Positions 1 through 11,927 are shown, counted from the stretch's first letter. The stretch is DNA of 64,000 nucleotides from Mesorhizobium sp. 131-2-1 (GCF_016756535.1 NZ_AP023247.1:3534501-3598500), one strand, 5' to 3'. Made by a program: numbers and translations. The notes: generated by a model from the sequence alone, not told the origin.

Positions 1-995
1 TTGAAGGCCGCGTCGGCGACCGCCTTGTCGGCGACCTTGTCCTTGGCGAGCGTGCCCAGCAGCGTGTCGGCCTGGGTCTTGCCCTCAGCGGTGACGAGTT
101 TGTCGAAGGTCGCGCCCGCCTTCAGCGAATCGAACGCGGCCTTGGCCGCATCCGGCGTCGTGAACACCAGCTGCTCGATGGTGCGCATCTCGGGCGTTGT
201 GTAGCGCGCCTTGTTCTTGTTGTAGTCGTCGCTGATCTGCTGATCGGTTACCGCGGTTGGGTCCATGATGTCCTGCGGTTCGAGCCTGACATAGGAGAAC
301 TTGCGGTATTCGGGCGCCGCATAGGCCTTCTTGTTGGCGTCGAAATAGGTCTGGAGCACGCTGTCGGACGGCGCCTCGATCGGCTCGACCAGCGTCTTCG
401 GCAAGGTCAGATAGTCGATGGTGCGGTCCTCGCCGCGGTAGAGCGCGACCGCCTTGAGGAAGGTCTGCGGCGTCTTGAGGCCGTCAGAAACCGCCTCGAC
501 GATCTGCTGGCGCACCGCAACCTGGGCGCGGTTCTTGAGGTAGTCTTCTGGTCGCATGCCGACCTGGCGCAGCAGATATTCGAACGTCCTGCGATCGAAC
601 TGGCCGCTCGGGCCCTTGAAGGCCGGGTCCTCGCGCGTGAGTTCGGCAAGCCGGTCCTTGGACAGGCCGAGCCCGAGCTTGCGGGCCTGCTCGTCGAGCA
701 CCGCGCCCGAAACGAGCTGCGCCAGGACCTGGTTGTCGATGCCGAGCGCCTGCGCCTGCTCGCGCGTGATGCGCTGGCCGAACTGCTGCGACATGACGCT
801 GACCTGGCGGTCGTAGGCGAGGCGGTATTCGTTGATCGAAACCGTCGTGCCGCCGGCCGTGATCACGGAATGATGGCCGCCCAAAGTTCCCGACAGACGC
901 CCCGAAATACCCCAGACGGCAAAGCTGATCACCAGCAGGGACAGCAACGCCTTCGCGACCCAGGTGCCCGCCGCGCTTCTCAAGATACCAAGCAT
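1..995 (-). CDS. PpiD/SurA-type periplasmic peptidyl-prolyl isomerase, C-terminus beyond window
   Basis: The protein starts at 995 and runs off the left edge, so about 331 residues are visible. A short basic N-terminus is followed by one membrane anchor (about residues 13-31), then a helical SurA_N-like chaperone region. The first part of a parvulin domain appears from about residue 260 (RTIEQLVF, then AAKAAFDSLKAGATFDKL). This is the PpiD layout: an inner-membrane-anchored periplasmic chaperone that helps outer-membrane and secreted proteins fold. It is divergent from tpiA across about 145 bases. In rhizobia this kind of gene often neighbours tpiA and secG. The identity of the family is firm; whether it is called PpiD or SurA-like is less so. 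Confidence 0.85.
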   Translation of the reverse strand, partial: MLGILRSAAGTWVAKALLSLLVISFAVWGISGRLSGTLGGHHSVITAGGTTVSINEYRLAYDRQVSVMSQQFGQRITREQAQALGIDNQVLAQLVSGAVLDEQARKLGLGLSKDRLAELTREDPAFKGPSGQFDRRTFEYLLRQVGMRPEDYLKNRAQVAVRQQIVEAVSDGLKTPQTFLKAVALYRGEDRTIDYLTLPKTLVEPIEAPSDSVLQTYFDANKKAYAAPEYRKFSYVRLEPQDIMDPTAVTDQQISDDYNKNKARYTTPEMRTIEQLVFTTPDAAKAAFDSLKAGATFDKLVTAEGKTQADTLLGTLAKDKVADKAVADAAF

Positions 996-1139
996 GCCTA
1001 CTTCCGATTTTTGCGCATTTTGCGTGCGCCTGAGTCTGAAACAAGCGCAATAGCGCCCTTCCGGTCCACTGTCGATTGCTTTGTGGCCTGATTTTGATAG
1101 TGAGTGCGCAAGCCAAATCTCGCCCGGAGAAGCAAAGCC

Positions 1140-1907
1140 ATGACGCCTGGAATCCGCCCACTCGTTGCCGGCAACTGGAAAATGAACGGCACCAGCGCCT
1201 CGCTCAACGAACTGAGGATGATCGGCAACGGCTTCATGAGTGGGCTCGACGCCGAGACCGAGGCGCTTGTCTGCGTGCCGGCGACCCTGCTTGCGCACGC
1301 CGCCGAAATCCTGTCACGCACCCCGGTCCGGGCCGGCGGCGAGGATTGCCATCCCAAGGAGAGCGGCGCCTATACCGGGCGCATTTCGGCCGAGATGTTG
1401 AAGGACGCCGGCGCCAGCCACGTCATCGTCGGCCATTCCGAATGCCGCGCCGACCTCAGCGAAGACGATGCCACCATCCACGCCAAGGCCTCAGCGGCAT
1501 GGCGGGCCGGGCTGGTGGCCATCATCTGCATCGGCGAGACAAGGGCGGAGCGCGAGGCCGGCACGACGCTTGACGTGCTGTCGCGCCAGATCGCGGGTTC
1601 GGTGCCGACGAGCGCCACGGCTGCCAACACGATCATAGCCTACGAACCTGTCTGGGCGATCGGCACCGGCCTGACGCCGACCGCCGACGATGTCGCCGAG
1701 GCGCACGCGCACATCCGTGCAGAGCTGACGGAGCTGCTTGGCGGCGCGGCCGCGAAGATACGCATCCTCTATGGCGGCTCGGTCAAGCCGTCCAACGCTG
1801 TGGAGTTGCTCGGCGTCGCCAATGTCGACGGCGCTCTGGTCGGCGGCGCCAGTCTGAAGGCGGCGGATTTCCTCGGCATCGCCGAGGCCTATCGGAACAT
1901 CTCCTGA
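1140..1907 (+). CDS. tpiA: Triosephosphate isomerase
   Basis: This enzyme interconverts dihydroxyacetone phosphate and glyceraldehyde 3-phosphate in central carbon metabolism. The predicted product is 255 residues, the usual length. The catalytic set is complete: Lys14 in NWKMN, His99 in VGHSE, Glu169 in [10 protein letters not shown], and the C-terminal phosphate loop YGGSV. The ATG at 1140 is preferred over an upstream in-frame start at 1104 because it is preceded by GGAGAAG and begins where the family does. It is divergent from the PpiD-like gene and followed by secG on the same strand, a common rhizobial order. Confidence 0.97.
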   Translation: MTPGIRPLVAGNWKMNGTSASLNELRMIGNGFMSGLDAETEALVCVPATLLAHAAEILSRTPVRAGGEDCHPKESGAYTGRISAEMLKDAGASHVIVGHSECRADLSEDDATIHAKASAAWRAGLVAIICIGETRAEREAGTTLDVLSRQIAGSVPTSATAANTIIAYEPVWAIGTGLTPTADDVAEAHAHIRAELTELLGGAAAKIRILYGGSVKPSNAVELLGVANVDGALVGGASLKAADFLGIAEAYRNIS

Positions 1908-2068
1908 TCGCGGAGCCAACCGGCCGGCGCGGGCGGAATCGTTGCAAAGGCCGCATTGCTCCCCATATTCCGGCCACGGGCTTGGAAATGCCATCAAAGC
2001 ATTGTAAGGAGCCGCCTCCAAATCAACGGTCGTATCCGCGGCCGCGCAAGGCCTTGCCAGGATAAATC

Positions 2069-2578
2069 ATGGAAACCGTACTGATCGTCGTTCACCTCAT
2101 GGTCGTGCTCGCGCTTGTCGGCGTGGTGCTGCTGCAGCGCTCCGAAGGCGGCGGTCTCGGTATCGGCGGCGGTTCGGGTTTCATGACGGCGCGCGGTGCC
2201 GCCAACGCATTGACGCGGGCGACGGCGATCCTGGCGGCGGCCTTCTTCGCTACCTCTCTCACCCTGTCGCTTGTCGCGCGCTATGGAGAAAAGCCGATCG
2301 ACATCCTCGATCGCGTTCCGGCCTCCTCGAGCAAGGGCGTGCTCGACCAGCTTCCGGGCAACGCGCCAGCGGGCGCCACCACACCCGCTGCTCCGTCCAG
2401 TTCGACGACGCCGGCGGCACCCGCCAGCAGCAGCGCGACGCCGGCCCCGTCGGGCAACGGCGCGGCAACGACGGCTCCCGCGACCGCTCCAGCAGCGCCG
2501 GCACCCGCGAATCCCGCCACCCCGCCGGCGGCCAATGGCGTCACCTTGCCGGTCACCCCGCAAGTCCCGAACCAATAG
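2069..2578 (+). CDS. secG: Preprotein translocase subunit SecG
   Basis: SecG is the small accessory subunit of the SecYEG channel. Residues 4-24 and about 51-71 are two hydrophobic membrane segments joined by a Gly/Ser-rich loop containing GGGLGIGGGSGFMTARG, the typical SecG core. The protein is 169 residues because a Pro/Ala/Thr/Ser-rich low-complexity tail of about 80 residues follows the core; long tails of this kind are common in alphaproteobacterial SecG. It lies 160 bases downstream of tpiA on the same strand. Confidence 0.93.
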   Translation: METVLIVVHLMVVLALVGVVLLQRSEGGGLGIGGGSGFMTARGAANALTRATAILAAAFFATSLTLSLVARYGEKPIDILDRVPASSSKGVLDQLPGNAPAGATTPAAPSSSTTPAAPASSSATPAPSGNGAATTAPATAPAAPAPANPATPPAANGVTLPVTPQVPNQ

Positions 2579-2791
2579 CCCGACAAGCTTGTCCGGCCGC
2601 GATCTGTTGTCGTTTGAACACAGTCGCGGCAAATGCCGCACGTTCACGAAGATTCAACCGGGCGTAGACCGTCGGCGCGCTTGAGGCGTCGTGGCCTGAT
2701 CGATTATACATTGCGCGCGGCACTTTCGGCGTCCTTGGGGGGCGCCGGGCGACGCCGTGGCAACAAAGCATTACACGATCGGATCTTCGCC

Positions 2792-3910
2792 ATGCAGCTT
2801 CGCAGCTTCATTTTCATGGGATTCCTTGCCGTGCTCGGCATGAGTTCCGCAGCCATCGCCGGCACGCCGGCAAACATGGCCGCATCGCCGTCAGTCGAGA
2901 TAACCGGTGCCATCAATGTCGCCATGAAAAGCGACGCTACGCAGCTGAAGCTTCTCAAGAAGAAGAAAAACCCGACGCCGGCCGATCTCGCCCAGATCAG
3001 CAAGCTCGAGGACAAGATCGCGGCCGACAAGGAAACGGCGCGCGCCAAGGCGCTCGAAGCCCGCAAGCTGGCGATGCGCGACGCAGCCAAGGCCAAGGCC
3101 GACGCGGCCCGCCAGGAATGGCTGGCGAAGAAGGGCCAGTCCGCCACCGAGACGAAGGTGGCCGACGCCAATGTCGGCAAGAAGACCGTGAAGATCATCG
3201 AGCCGATCGCGCCGGTCGAACCGATCCCGTCGGCGGAACCGACCCCGGTCGAGGCCATGAACGTCGCCCTGACCGGCAATAATGGCGAGCTGCGCAGCGA
3301 GGCGCCCGGCCAGAAGCCGACCAGCCGCGGCCTGTTCGCAGGTCTGTTCGGCGGGTCGTCGTCGTCATCGATCAGCTATCTGCCCGAGACGCGCGCCCTT
3401 GATTCGGCTCTCGCCAAGAAGGACGCCAGGAAGCCATTCAAGGTGAAGCCGGAATTCGTGCCGCAGGACGTCACCTTCACCGGCTATGAGCCGGGCACGA
3501 TCGTCATCGACACCAGCGCCCGCCGCCTCTACCTGGTCGAGTCGTTTTCGACCGCACGCCGCTATGCCATCGCGGTCGGCCGCGAGGGCCTGCAGTTCAA
3601 GGGCACGGTCGCTGTCGGCGACAAGCAGGAATGGCCGCGCTGGATTCCGACGCTCGACATGCAGAAGCGTGAGCCGAAGCACTACGGCCAGTACAAGGAC
3701 GGCATGCCCGGCGGCGGCGAGAACCCGCTCGGCGCGCGCGCCATCTACCTATACGACGGCAAGAAGGATACGCATCTGCGCATCCACGGGACCATCGCGC
3801 CGCAGTCGATCGGCACCAGCGCTTCCAACGGCTGCTTCCGCATGATCAACGAGCACGTGATGGACCTCTACAGCCGGGTCAAGGTCGGCACCAAGGTCGT
3901 CATTATCTGA
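2792..3910 (+). CDS. Secreted L,D-transpeptidase (YkuD domain) with coiled-coil N-terminal half
   Basis: The 372-residue product begins with a signal peptide (MQLRSFIFMG to AIAG). A charged, Lys/Ala-rich segment at about residues 45-115 is likely coiled coil, and a Pro-rich linker follows. The C-terminal YkuD domain carries His332 and the catalytic Cys348 in SNGCFRM, the signature for enzymes that make 3-3 peptidoglycan cross-links or attach proteins to peptidoglycan. The ATG at 2792 is chosen because it gives a clean signal peptide; an in-frame upstream start at 2633 would bury it. A strong hairpin terminator follows at 3932-3961. A second L,D-transpeptidase is encoded at 31690. Confidence 0.9.
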   Translation: MQLRSFIFMGFLAVLGMSSAAIAGTPANMAASPSVEITGAINVAMKSDATQLKLLKKKKNPTPADLAQISKLEDKIAADKETARAKALEARKLAMRDAAKAKADAARQEWLAKKGQSATETKVADANVGKKTVKIIEPIAPVEPIPSAEPTPVEAMNVALTGNNGELRSEAPGQKPTSRGLFAGLFGGSSSSSISYLPETRALDSALAKKDARKPFKVKPEFVPQDVTFTGYEPGTIVIDTSARRLYLVESFSTARRYAIAVGREGLQFKGTVAVGDKQEWPRWIPTLDMQKREPKHYGQYKDGMPGGGENPLGARAIYLYDGKKDTHLRIHGTIAPQSIGTSASNGCFRMINEHVMDLYSRVKVGTKVVII

Positions 3911-3931
3911 GGCTTTCGCCCATCATGCCGA

Positions 3932-3961
3932 AAGGGCCGGCTCAGCCGGCCCTTTTGTTTT
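3932..3961 (+). terminator. Rho-independent terminator after the L,D-transpeptidase
   Basis: A perfect 10-bp stem AAGGGCCGGC / GCCGGCCCTT with a TCA loop is followed directly by TTGTTTT. It lies 21 bases after the stop codon at 3910. Confidence 0.9.
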
Positions 3962-4059
3962 GACTGAAACTATTCCTTGCCCTTCGGGGCTTCGCGCCTT
4001 CTTGGGAAAAAGCCTTCGCGGCGGTTTTTTCTCTGGCGGAATCAATCCGGCCGCGTTAA

Positions 4060-5700
<1,641 letters not shown>

Positions 5701-5722
5701 ACCATCGGCTGGCGGACCGGCC

Positions 5723-6322
<600 letters not shown>

Positions 6323-6335
6323 TGCCTCCTCATTT

Positions 6336-7793
6336 TCAAGCCTTCGCCGTCCTGGCGCCAGCGCCGAGCGCCATGGTGCGCAGCACGTAGTAGACGGCGC
6401 CGGCGATGGCCACGCCGAAGAACCAGCCATAGACGCCCCACCAGGACGGCAGCCAGTTGGTGAAGTTGGGCAGGATCGAGGAGAAGATCGCGCCGATGCC
6501 GGCGGCGATGAAGGCGTTGACGTGCCAGCCGCCCTGGAAGCGGAACTCGCTGTCTTCGCGGTAGAGCGCCTCGACATCGACCTCACCCTTCCGGATCAGG
6601 TAATAGTCGACCATCATCACCCCGAAGATCGGTCCCATCGTCGCGCCGATGATGCCGACGAAGTGCGCGGCGCTGCCTTCCCAGGGCGCGAAGGGGTAGA
6701 GCACGAGAGCGATCACGGCCGCGATGTAGCCGCCCTTCTTGAAATCGATCTGGCGCGGAAAGACGTTGGAGAAGTCGAAGGCCGGCGAGACGAAATTCGC
6801 CACCACGTTGATGCCGAGCGTCGCCACCGCGAAGGTGAGCGCCGCGAGCGCCGCCAGGAACCAGCTGTCGAACTTGGCCGAGATCTGGTCGGGGTGGAGC
6901 AGCACCTCATGGTAGACATCGTAGGCGGCGATCGTGGTGACGCCGGCGACGAGCGAGAACAGGATCAAATTGACCGGCAGGCCCCAGATATTGCCCTTGC
7001 GCAGCGCGGCCTTGTCCGGCGCGTAGCGGGCGAAGTCGCAGAAGTTGAGATAGAGCGCCGAGAAGTAGGTGACCCAGATCGCCGCGACGCCGAAGAGCGC
7101 GGTCCAGGAGCCGGGATCGCCTGGAATGCCGGCATCGGCAGTCTTTTCGCGCAGCACATCCATCGGGATGTCGCTGGTGAAGGCAAAGGTCCCCGACTTG
7201 ACGCAGAGATAGATCGCCAGGAGCAGCATCATCACCCAGACCGCCGGACCGGCCCAGTCCTGAAAGCGGCGTACCGTTTCCATGCCCTTCTGGATGATCA
7301 GCAACTGCAGCGCCCAGATGACGACGAAGCAGATCACTTCCAGGGTGGAATGGCCGAGGAGGTGCGAGGTCTTGTTGAACTCGTCGAACCATTGCAGTCG
7401 CGTCAGCAGCGCCACGATGGCGCCGGAGGCGGCCGCCGTTTGTGCGCCGTACCAGAAGCAGGCGACGATGGCCCGGACCAGCGCCGGGATGTTGGCGCCC
7501 CAGATGCCGAATGAAGCACGGGCAAGCACGGGGTAGGGCACGCCGGTCTTCACGCCGGCATAGCCGACCATGTTCATCAGCGCGTAGATGATGAGCGAAC
7601 CAAAGCCGATGGCGATGATGAAGTTGACGAAGCCGCCGCAGAAGAGGAACAGGCTCGCCGCCAGGTAGTAACCCCAGAGGCTGTGGACGTCGGACGTCCA
7701 CACGTTGAAGATCGAGAATGGTCCCCAGTTGCGGACCTTGGCCGGAGCCAGATCCTCATTATACAGGTCTGGCGATGCGCCTTGTATGGTCAT
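6336..7793 (-). CDS. NCS1 family nucleobase/hydantoin-type permease
   Basis: The 485-residue protein is very hydrophobic, with about 12 membrane segments, and opens with NEDLAPAKVRNWGPFSIFNVW, typical of the NCS1 (nucleobase:cation symporter-1) family. That family imports purines, pyrimidines, hydantoins, allantoin or thiamine; the substrate cannot be read from sequence. The ATG at 7793 is chosen because AGGGGAGGA lies just upstream; an in-frame extension to 7874 has no such site. No catabolic genes adjoin it. The upstream region 7794-8140 is shared with the divergent DUF982 gene and contains a CCGGCAA/TTGCCGG dyad. Confidence 0.88.
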   Translation of the reverse strand: MTIQGASPDLYNEDLAPAKVRNWGPFSIFNVWTSDVHSLWGYYLAASLFLFCGGFVNFIIAIGFGSLIIYALMNMVGYAGVKTGVPYPVLARASFGIWGANIPALVRAIVACFWYGAQTAAASGAIVALLTRLQWFDEFNKTSHLLGHSTLEVICFVVIWALQLLIIQKGMETVRRFQDWAGPAVWVMMLLLAIYLCVKSGTFAFTSDIPMDVLREKTADAGIPGDPGSWTALFGVAAIWVTYFSALYLNFCDFARYAPDKAALRKGNIWGLPVNLILFSLVAGVTTIAAYDVYHEVLLHPDQISAKFDSWFLAALAALTFAVATLGINVVANFVSPAFDFSNVFPRQIDFKKGGYIAAVIALVLYPFAPWEGSAAHFVGIIGATMGPIFGVMMVDYYLIRKGEVDVEALYREDSEFRFQGGWHVNAFIAAGIGAIFSSILPNFTNWLPSWWGVYGWFFGVAIAGAVYYVLRTMALGAGARTAKA

Positions 7794-8140
7794 TGCGATG
7801 TCCTCCCCTTGTGCGACGCGCCTCCACGCGTTGGCTGCGCAGGTTATGCCTGACCCAAGGGAACCGGCAAGCAACCCATTTGCCGGCTTTGGCCTTAAAG
7901 ATATTCAATGAGAATCACGCTTATCGCAGGCCGGTATTGCGGATTCCTCCTTTTTTCGCGCGAGTCGGCGATCGGATTTTCAACCCTGCTTTGCCGACGT
8001 TCGATCGCACCGACCGGAATCGGCCGGCATTCGTCTGATGCGCCACTTTTTTGCGCGCTCATTTGCTTTTTTGTGGAACCAAATGGCCCGCCGGGTGTTT
8101 AATGTGGTTCTGTGCACCGCGATCGGCCGGGAGGAAAACG
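7794..8140. other. Divergent intergenic region between NCS1 permease and DUF982 gene
   Basis: No coding sequence is supported here. It contains one inverted repeat, CCGGCAA (7864-7870) with TTGCCGG (7880-7886), about 70 bases upstream of the permease start, which could be an operator. The stretch from about 7905 to 8100 is less GC-rich than the genes around it, as expected for a double promoter region, but I could not fix promoter boxes with confidence. Confidence 0.4.
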
Positions 8141-8443
8141 ATGGATCGCTTGCATTTCTTTACGCCCGTGCGGATTCTGCCCGGGCAAGGTCAGGCTGTA
8201 GAAGAAGTGGATAGTGTCGCCGAGGCGATGGTGTTCCTGCGGAAATGGCCGTCGGGGCGGCGCGGACCAGTCTATCAATGCGCCCTGAACTGCTGCTCCG
8301 CCGCGATGGCCGGCAATATGTCGGCCGAGGAAGCGAGAAAGGCCTTTACCGGCTTTGCCCGCATCACCCGTCTGCTCGACGACGACATGGCCATGCCGAT
8401 CGGCGGCGAGGCGATGGACAACGTCTACGCATTGCGGCGGTAG
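8141..8443 (+). CDS. DUF982 domain protein
   Basis: This 100-residue protein has the DUF982 pattern typical of rhizobia: KWPSGRRGPVYQCALNCCSAAM followed by MSAEEARKAFTGFAR. The family is small, abundant in Rhizobiales and without a known function. The ATG at 8141 follows GGGAGGAAAACG, a strong ribosome binding site. The last 45 bases of the gene (GGEAMDNVYALRR plus stop) occur again at 10592-10636, beyond the adjacent adenylate cyclase gene. Confidence 0.8.
   Translation: MDRLHFFTPVRILPGQGQAVEEVDSVAEAMVFLRKWPSGRRGPVYQCALNCCSAAMAGNMSAEEARKAFTGFARITRLLDDDMAMPIGGEAMDNVYALRR
8399..8443 (+). repeat. Direct repeat copy A: 3' end of the DUF982 gene
   Basis: These 45 bases match 10592-10636 at 43 positions in direct orientation. 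Weaker similarity continues about 55 bases past the stop in both copies (for example GGTTCG-GCC and GCGCGGAC-TTGG). Confidence 0.9.
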
Positions 8444-8539
8444 CCGCTCTATCTCGCCAGAACTGGCCGAGGTTCGCGCCATAGGCGCGGACTTTGGCTC
8501 TGCGTCGCCTAGCGAACCCTCATAGTCTGCCGGTGGCGT

Positions 8540-10429
8540 TCATTGGGCTTCGGCAGACGGTCCGTTGTTTGATCGGGGCGCGGTCAGATCCTCGGGCTTC
8601 GCAATGAGACCGGCTTTGCTAGCGCCTTCGGAAAAGGCAGACAGCGCATCGGGAGCTGTTACCGGCCAAGTTCGAACATAGCCTTCGACGGAGAACTCCG
8701 GAAACTCGACGCGGATACGCTCGACTAGCGTGTGTGCCTGCTCAAGATCGCCGAGTCGAGCATGGGCCATCGCACGAACCATCAAGGACTCACCATGAAC
8801 AGGAGCCTTCATCGCGGCTTCGATAGCGGCGCGGTCGTTTCCGGCGACATATTGGGCGATTGCAAGCGCTCCGTAGTACCAAGGGGGAGCGCTTGGATTT
8901 AGGAGCAGAGCGTGATTGACCGTGTCCACCATGCGATTAGCATCACCAATAACGAGCGGCATGTTGTACCCAATCAAAGCCAAGTTATCAGCATCGTTTG
9001 GAGCAACTGCAAGCGCCCGCTCGAAATCCTCCTTCGCACCTTGAATGTCCCCGTCCGCCGCACGCAACGTCGCGCGCTGTCCGAGCGCTATCCAATCATT
9101 TGGGTCCAATTGCAGTGCATGGGTCGTATCTTCCCGGAAGTGCCGCAAGGCGGTATCGACATCGTCAGTGAAGCCTAGAGTACTAGCAACCGAATATGCG
9201 AGGCCCAACTGGCTCCAAGCCGGTGCAAATTCCGGGTCCATTCGCACTGACTTTTCGAGGTACTCGATACCTTTTAGGACTCCCTCCTTGGTGACACTCT
9301 GGGTACTGTCCATCCCAATCAGATAGAGATCGTACGCATCAAGGCTCGCGGGAGGCTTCCGTTTGGCAACCGCCCTGCTGCTCCGTGCGATCTCGCCGTA
9401 GTACGTCGAAGCGATGCTGCCGACCACGCGAGCGGTTATCTCGTCCTGCACCGAGAATAAGTCGTCGGTAGCCTGATCGTACCGTTGCGCCCACAGGTGA
9501 GCTCCCGAGGCCGCGTCAATGAATTGCGCTGTCACTCTCAACTGGTGTCCTTGAGTTTGGACGCTTCCTTCTAGGACATACCGAACGCCGAGCTCTCGGC
9601 CGACTTGCCTTATGTCTGGGCTCTTTCCTTTGTAGGCGAAGCTGGAGTTGCGAGCGATCACGAAGATGTCGGGATGCCGCGCCAAATCAGTTATGATGTC
9701 CTCACTGAGCCCTTCCGCAAGACGTGTCCATCGGACGTCTCCATCCAAATTGTCGAATGGAAGCACCGCTATCGTCCGCGAGACATGAGCATCTTCCACG
9801 GGCCAGAATATCCAGGCGACGCCGATCAGGAGCAATGCGGACAGAGGCGCCAATAGTCTCATGCGAGACAAGTACGGCCGGGCACGTAGCCGCCAAGGGC
9901 GTCCCGTCCCTCGTAGCCGCACTCGATAAGTGCGAACCGGACGGGCGATGTTCTTGACGCGCTGGTCGCCGACAAAATCGATCGGAAACGGCAATTTTCC
10001 TTGCAACTGGTCAAAGGCAGTGCCGGAAATCAATACGCTCCCCGGATCGCAAAGTTGCTCAAGCCTAGCCGCCACGTTGACGCCGTCGCCGAGCAGGTCG
10101 TCCCCCTCGGCTACAACGTCCCCGACGTTGACCCCAACGCGAAGGACGACGCGCTTGTTTTGGGGCGTGTTGATTTGTTGCGCGACAACGCCTTCTTGAA
10201 GGCGGGTCGCAAAGGCAACTGCGTCAACGACGGATACGAACTCGAAGATCGCTCCGTCACCCATAAGCTTGACAGTATGGCCGCTGTGCTGCGCAAGGAG
10301 CGGATCAACAACCACACGGCGCAGCTCTCGTATCGTAGTCAACGTAGCCGACTCGTCGGCTTCTATAAGCCGCGAGTATCCGACAATATCGGAGGCGACT
10401 ATCGCAACGAGGCGCCGATGCGCTTGCAT
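8540..10429 (-). CDS. Class III adenylate/guanylate cyclase with membrane segment and TPR tail
   Basis: The 629-residue protein has an N-terminal class III cyclase domain with the full catalytic set: metal-binding Asp14 (ASDIVGYSRL) and Asp58 (KLMGDG), base-selecting Lys54 and Asp115, and transition-state Asn118 and Arg122 (NVAAR). One membrane segment follows at about 191-210, then a FlgO/TolB-N-like region (IAVLPFDNL) and TPR-like helices to the end. It should make cAMP, given Lys/Asp. The ATG at 10429 is preferred to a GTG two codons earlier. The gene is visibly less GC-rich than its surroundings and is bracketed by copies of the DUF982 tail, which suggests insertion. A paralogue lies at 34847. 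Confidence 0.88.
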   Translation of the reverse strand: MQAHRRLVAIVASDIVGYSRLIEADESATLTTIRELRRVVVDPLLAQHSGHTVKLMGDGAIFEFVSVVDAVAFATRLQEGVVAQQINTPQNKRVVLRVGVNVGDVVAEGDDLLGDGVNVAARLEQLCDPGSVLISGTAFDQLQGKLPFPIDFVGDQRVKNIARPVRTYRVRLRGTGRPWRLRARPYLSRMRLLAPLSALLLIGVAWIFWPVEDAHVSRTIAVLPFDNLDGDVRWTRLAEGLSEDIITDLARHPDIFVIARNSSFAYKGKSPDIRQVGRELGVRYVLEGSVQTQGHQLRVTAQFIDAASGAHLWAQRYDQATDDLFSVQDEITARVVGSIASTYYGEIARSSRAVAKRKPPASLDAYDLYLIGMDSTQSVTKEGVLKGIEYLEKSVRMDPEFAPAWSQLGLAYSVASTLGFTDDVDTALRHFREDTTHALQLDPNDWIALGQRATLRAADGDIQGAKEDFERALAVAPNDADNLALIGYNMPLVIGDANRMVDTVNHALLLNPSAPPWYYGALAIAQYVAGNDRAAIEAAMKAPVHGESLMVRAMAHARLGDLEQAHTLVERIRVEFPEFSVEGYVRTWPVTAPDALSAFSEGASKAGLIAKPEDLTAPRSNNGPSAEAQ

Positions 10430-10925
10430 TGCCACTCAATAGCCAACACAGGCATTTTCCAACATCAGCATATACCCAATATCGGGCGATGGCGAACCAA
10501 AGCTCGAATGCTGGTCCGCCCTAGCGATGCGCCCATACTGGCTGCTGGCGGGGCCCCATCGCGAGCCGCCGGTCCGCCCAATCCGATTCTAATCGGCGGT
10601 GAGGCGATGGACAACGTCTACGCGTTGCGGCGGTAGGCAACGTATCCCGTCTTGGCTTGCCAGGGTTCGTGCCAAAGCGGCGCGGACCTTGGTTTGTTGT
10701 ATGCTGGCATTCTCGGCCTCCATCGCAAGGCGGCACAAGGCTCGGGGTTGACAGAGAGCCCGTTGCTTAGGCGCCAAGACGTCGCGTGCCACTCGGAGGT
10801 CGCAAGCGCTTGCCCGAGGCCGCCTCGATGATGCGGCGATTGAAAAAATCACGAAATAGACTAGATGGTGCGGCGCGCCGGGCATCGTTGCTATCGGGCG
10901 AACGCGGCTCGCGGAAACGAATTGG
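10430..10925. other. Long intergenic region with duplicated DUF982 tail
   Basis: About 500 bases lie between the start of the cyclase and dusA. No complete gene is supported. The readable content is the second copy of the DUF982 3' end (10592-10636) and its weaker downstream similarity to about 10700. The rest, to the dusA start, shows no recognisable coding pattern. Confidence 0.6.
10592..10636 (+). repeat. Direct repeat copy B: orphan DUF982 gene tail
   Basis: 43 of 45 bases match the end of the DUF982 gene at 8399-8443, including the stop codon, and still encode GGEAMDNVYALRR. No upstream part of a DUF982 gene is present, so this is a fragment. Confidence 0.88.
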
Positions 10926-11921
10926 ATGAGCAAAGTGATCAACCGGCTGGCGATCGCGCCGATGATGGACTGGACGGACCGGCATTGCCGGTTCTTCCAC
11001 CGTCAATTGACGCGCCGGGCGCTGCTCTACACCGAGATGGTGGTAGCCGACGCTGTCATCCAGGGCGCGCGCGAGCGGCTGCTCGGCTTCGACGAGGCGG
11101 AGCATCCGGTGGCGCTGCAGCTTGGCGGTTCCGATCCTGCAAAGCTTGCCGAGGCGGCGGCAATCGGCGAGGCCTTCGGCTATGACGAGATCAACCTCAA
11201 TGTCGGCTGTCCGTCCGACCGCGTCCAGTCGGGCACGTTCGGCGCCTGCCTTATGAAGACGCCCGTGCTTGTCGCCGGCTGCGTCGCGGCGATGAAGGCC
11301 AGGGTGAAAATCCCCGTCACCGTCAAGTGCCGCATCGGCGTCGACGAGCAGGACCCGGAGCCTGCGCTCGACGCCCTGGCCGACGGCGTGTTCGCGGCCG
11401 GCGCCGACGCCTTGTGGGTGCATGCCCGCAAGGCCTGGCTGGAGGGTCTGAGCCCGAAGGAAAACCGCGATATCCCGCCGCTCGACTATGGCAGGGTCTA
11501 TCGGCTGAAAGCCAGAAAGCCGAATGAATTCATCGGCATCAATGGCGGCATTCAATCGCTGGACGCGGCGCTCGAACATCTCGGCCATGTCGATGGCGCC
11601 ATGCTCGGCCGCGCCGCCTACCATACGCCGGGCATCCTCGCCGGCGCCGGTGCCATGTTCTACGGCGACGCGCCTGCCGCGTTCGACTACGCCGCGCTGA
11701 TCGACGCCATGGCCGCCTACGCCGCGCGCCATATTGAGAAAGGCGGGCGGCTCGGCCATGTCACGCGCCACATGGTCGGCCTGTTCCACGGGCTGGCAGG
11801 CGCGCGCCGCTACCGGCAGATCCTGTCGACCGATGCGACGAGGCCGGGAGCCGGACCGGATGTCTTGAAGACGGCCTTCGCGGCGGTCGACTTCAGCAGG
11901 GCGGCCGCCGAAGCGGCTTGA
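10926..11921 (+). CDS. dusA: tRNA-dihydrouridine(20/20a) synthase
   Basis: DusA reduces uridine in the tRNA D-loop with FMN and NADPH. The 331-residue protein has the TIM-barrel FMN entry (APMMDWTDRHCRFFHR), the catalytic Cys95 in NVGCPSDR, the KCRIG strand and the DusA-type HARKAWLEGLSPKENR segment that separates it from DusB and DusC. It stands alone between the cyclase region and a convergent protease gene whose stop lies 7 bases away. Confidence 0.95.
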   Translation: MSKVINRLAIAPMMDWTDRHCRFFHRQLTRRALLYTEMVVADAVIQGARERLLGFDEAEHPVALQLGGSDPAKLAEAAAIGEAFGYDEINLNVGCPSDRVQSGTFGACLMKTPVLVAGCVAAMKARVKIPVTVKCRIGVDEQDPEPALDALADGVFAAGADALWVHARKAWLEGLSPKENRDIPPLDYGRVYRLKARKPNEFIGINGGIQSLDAALEHLGHVDGAMLGRAAYHTPGILAGAGAMFYGDAPAAFDYAALIDAMAAYAARHIEKGGRLGHVTRHMVGLFHGLAGARRYRQILSTDATRPGAGPDVLKTAFAAVDFSRAAAEAA

Positions 11922-11927
11922 GTCCGA

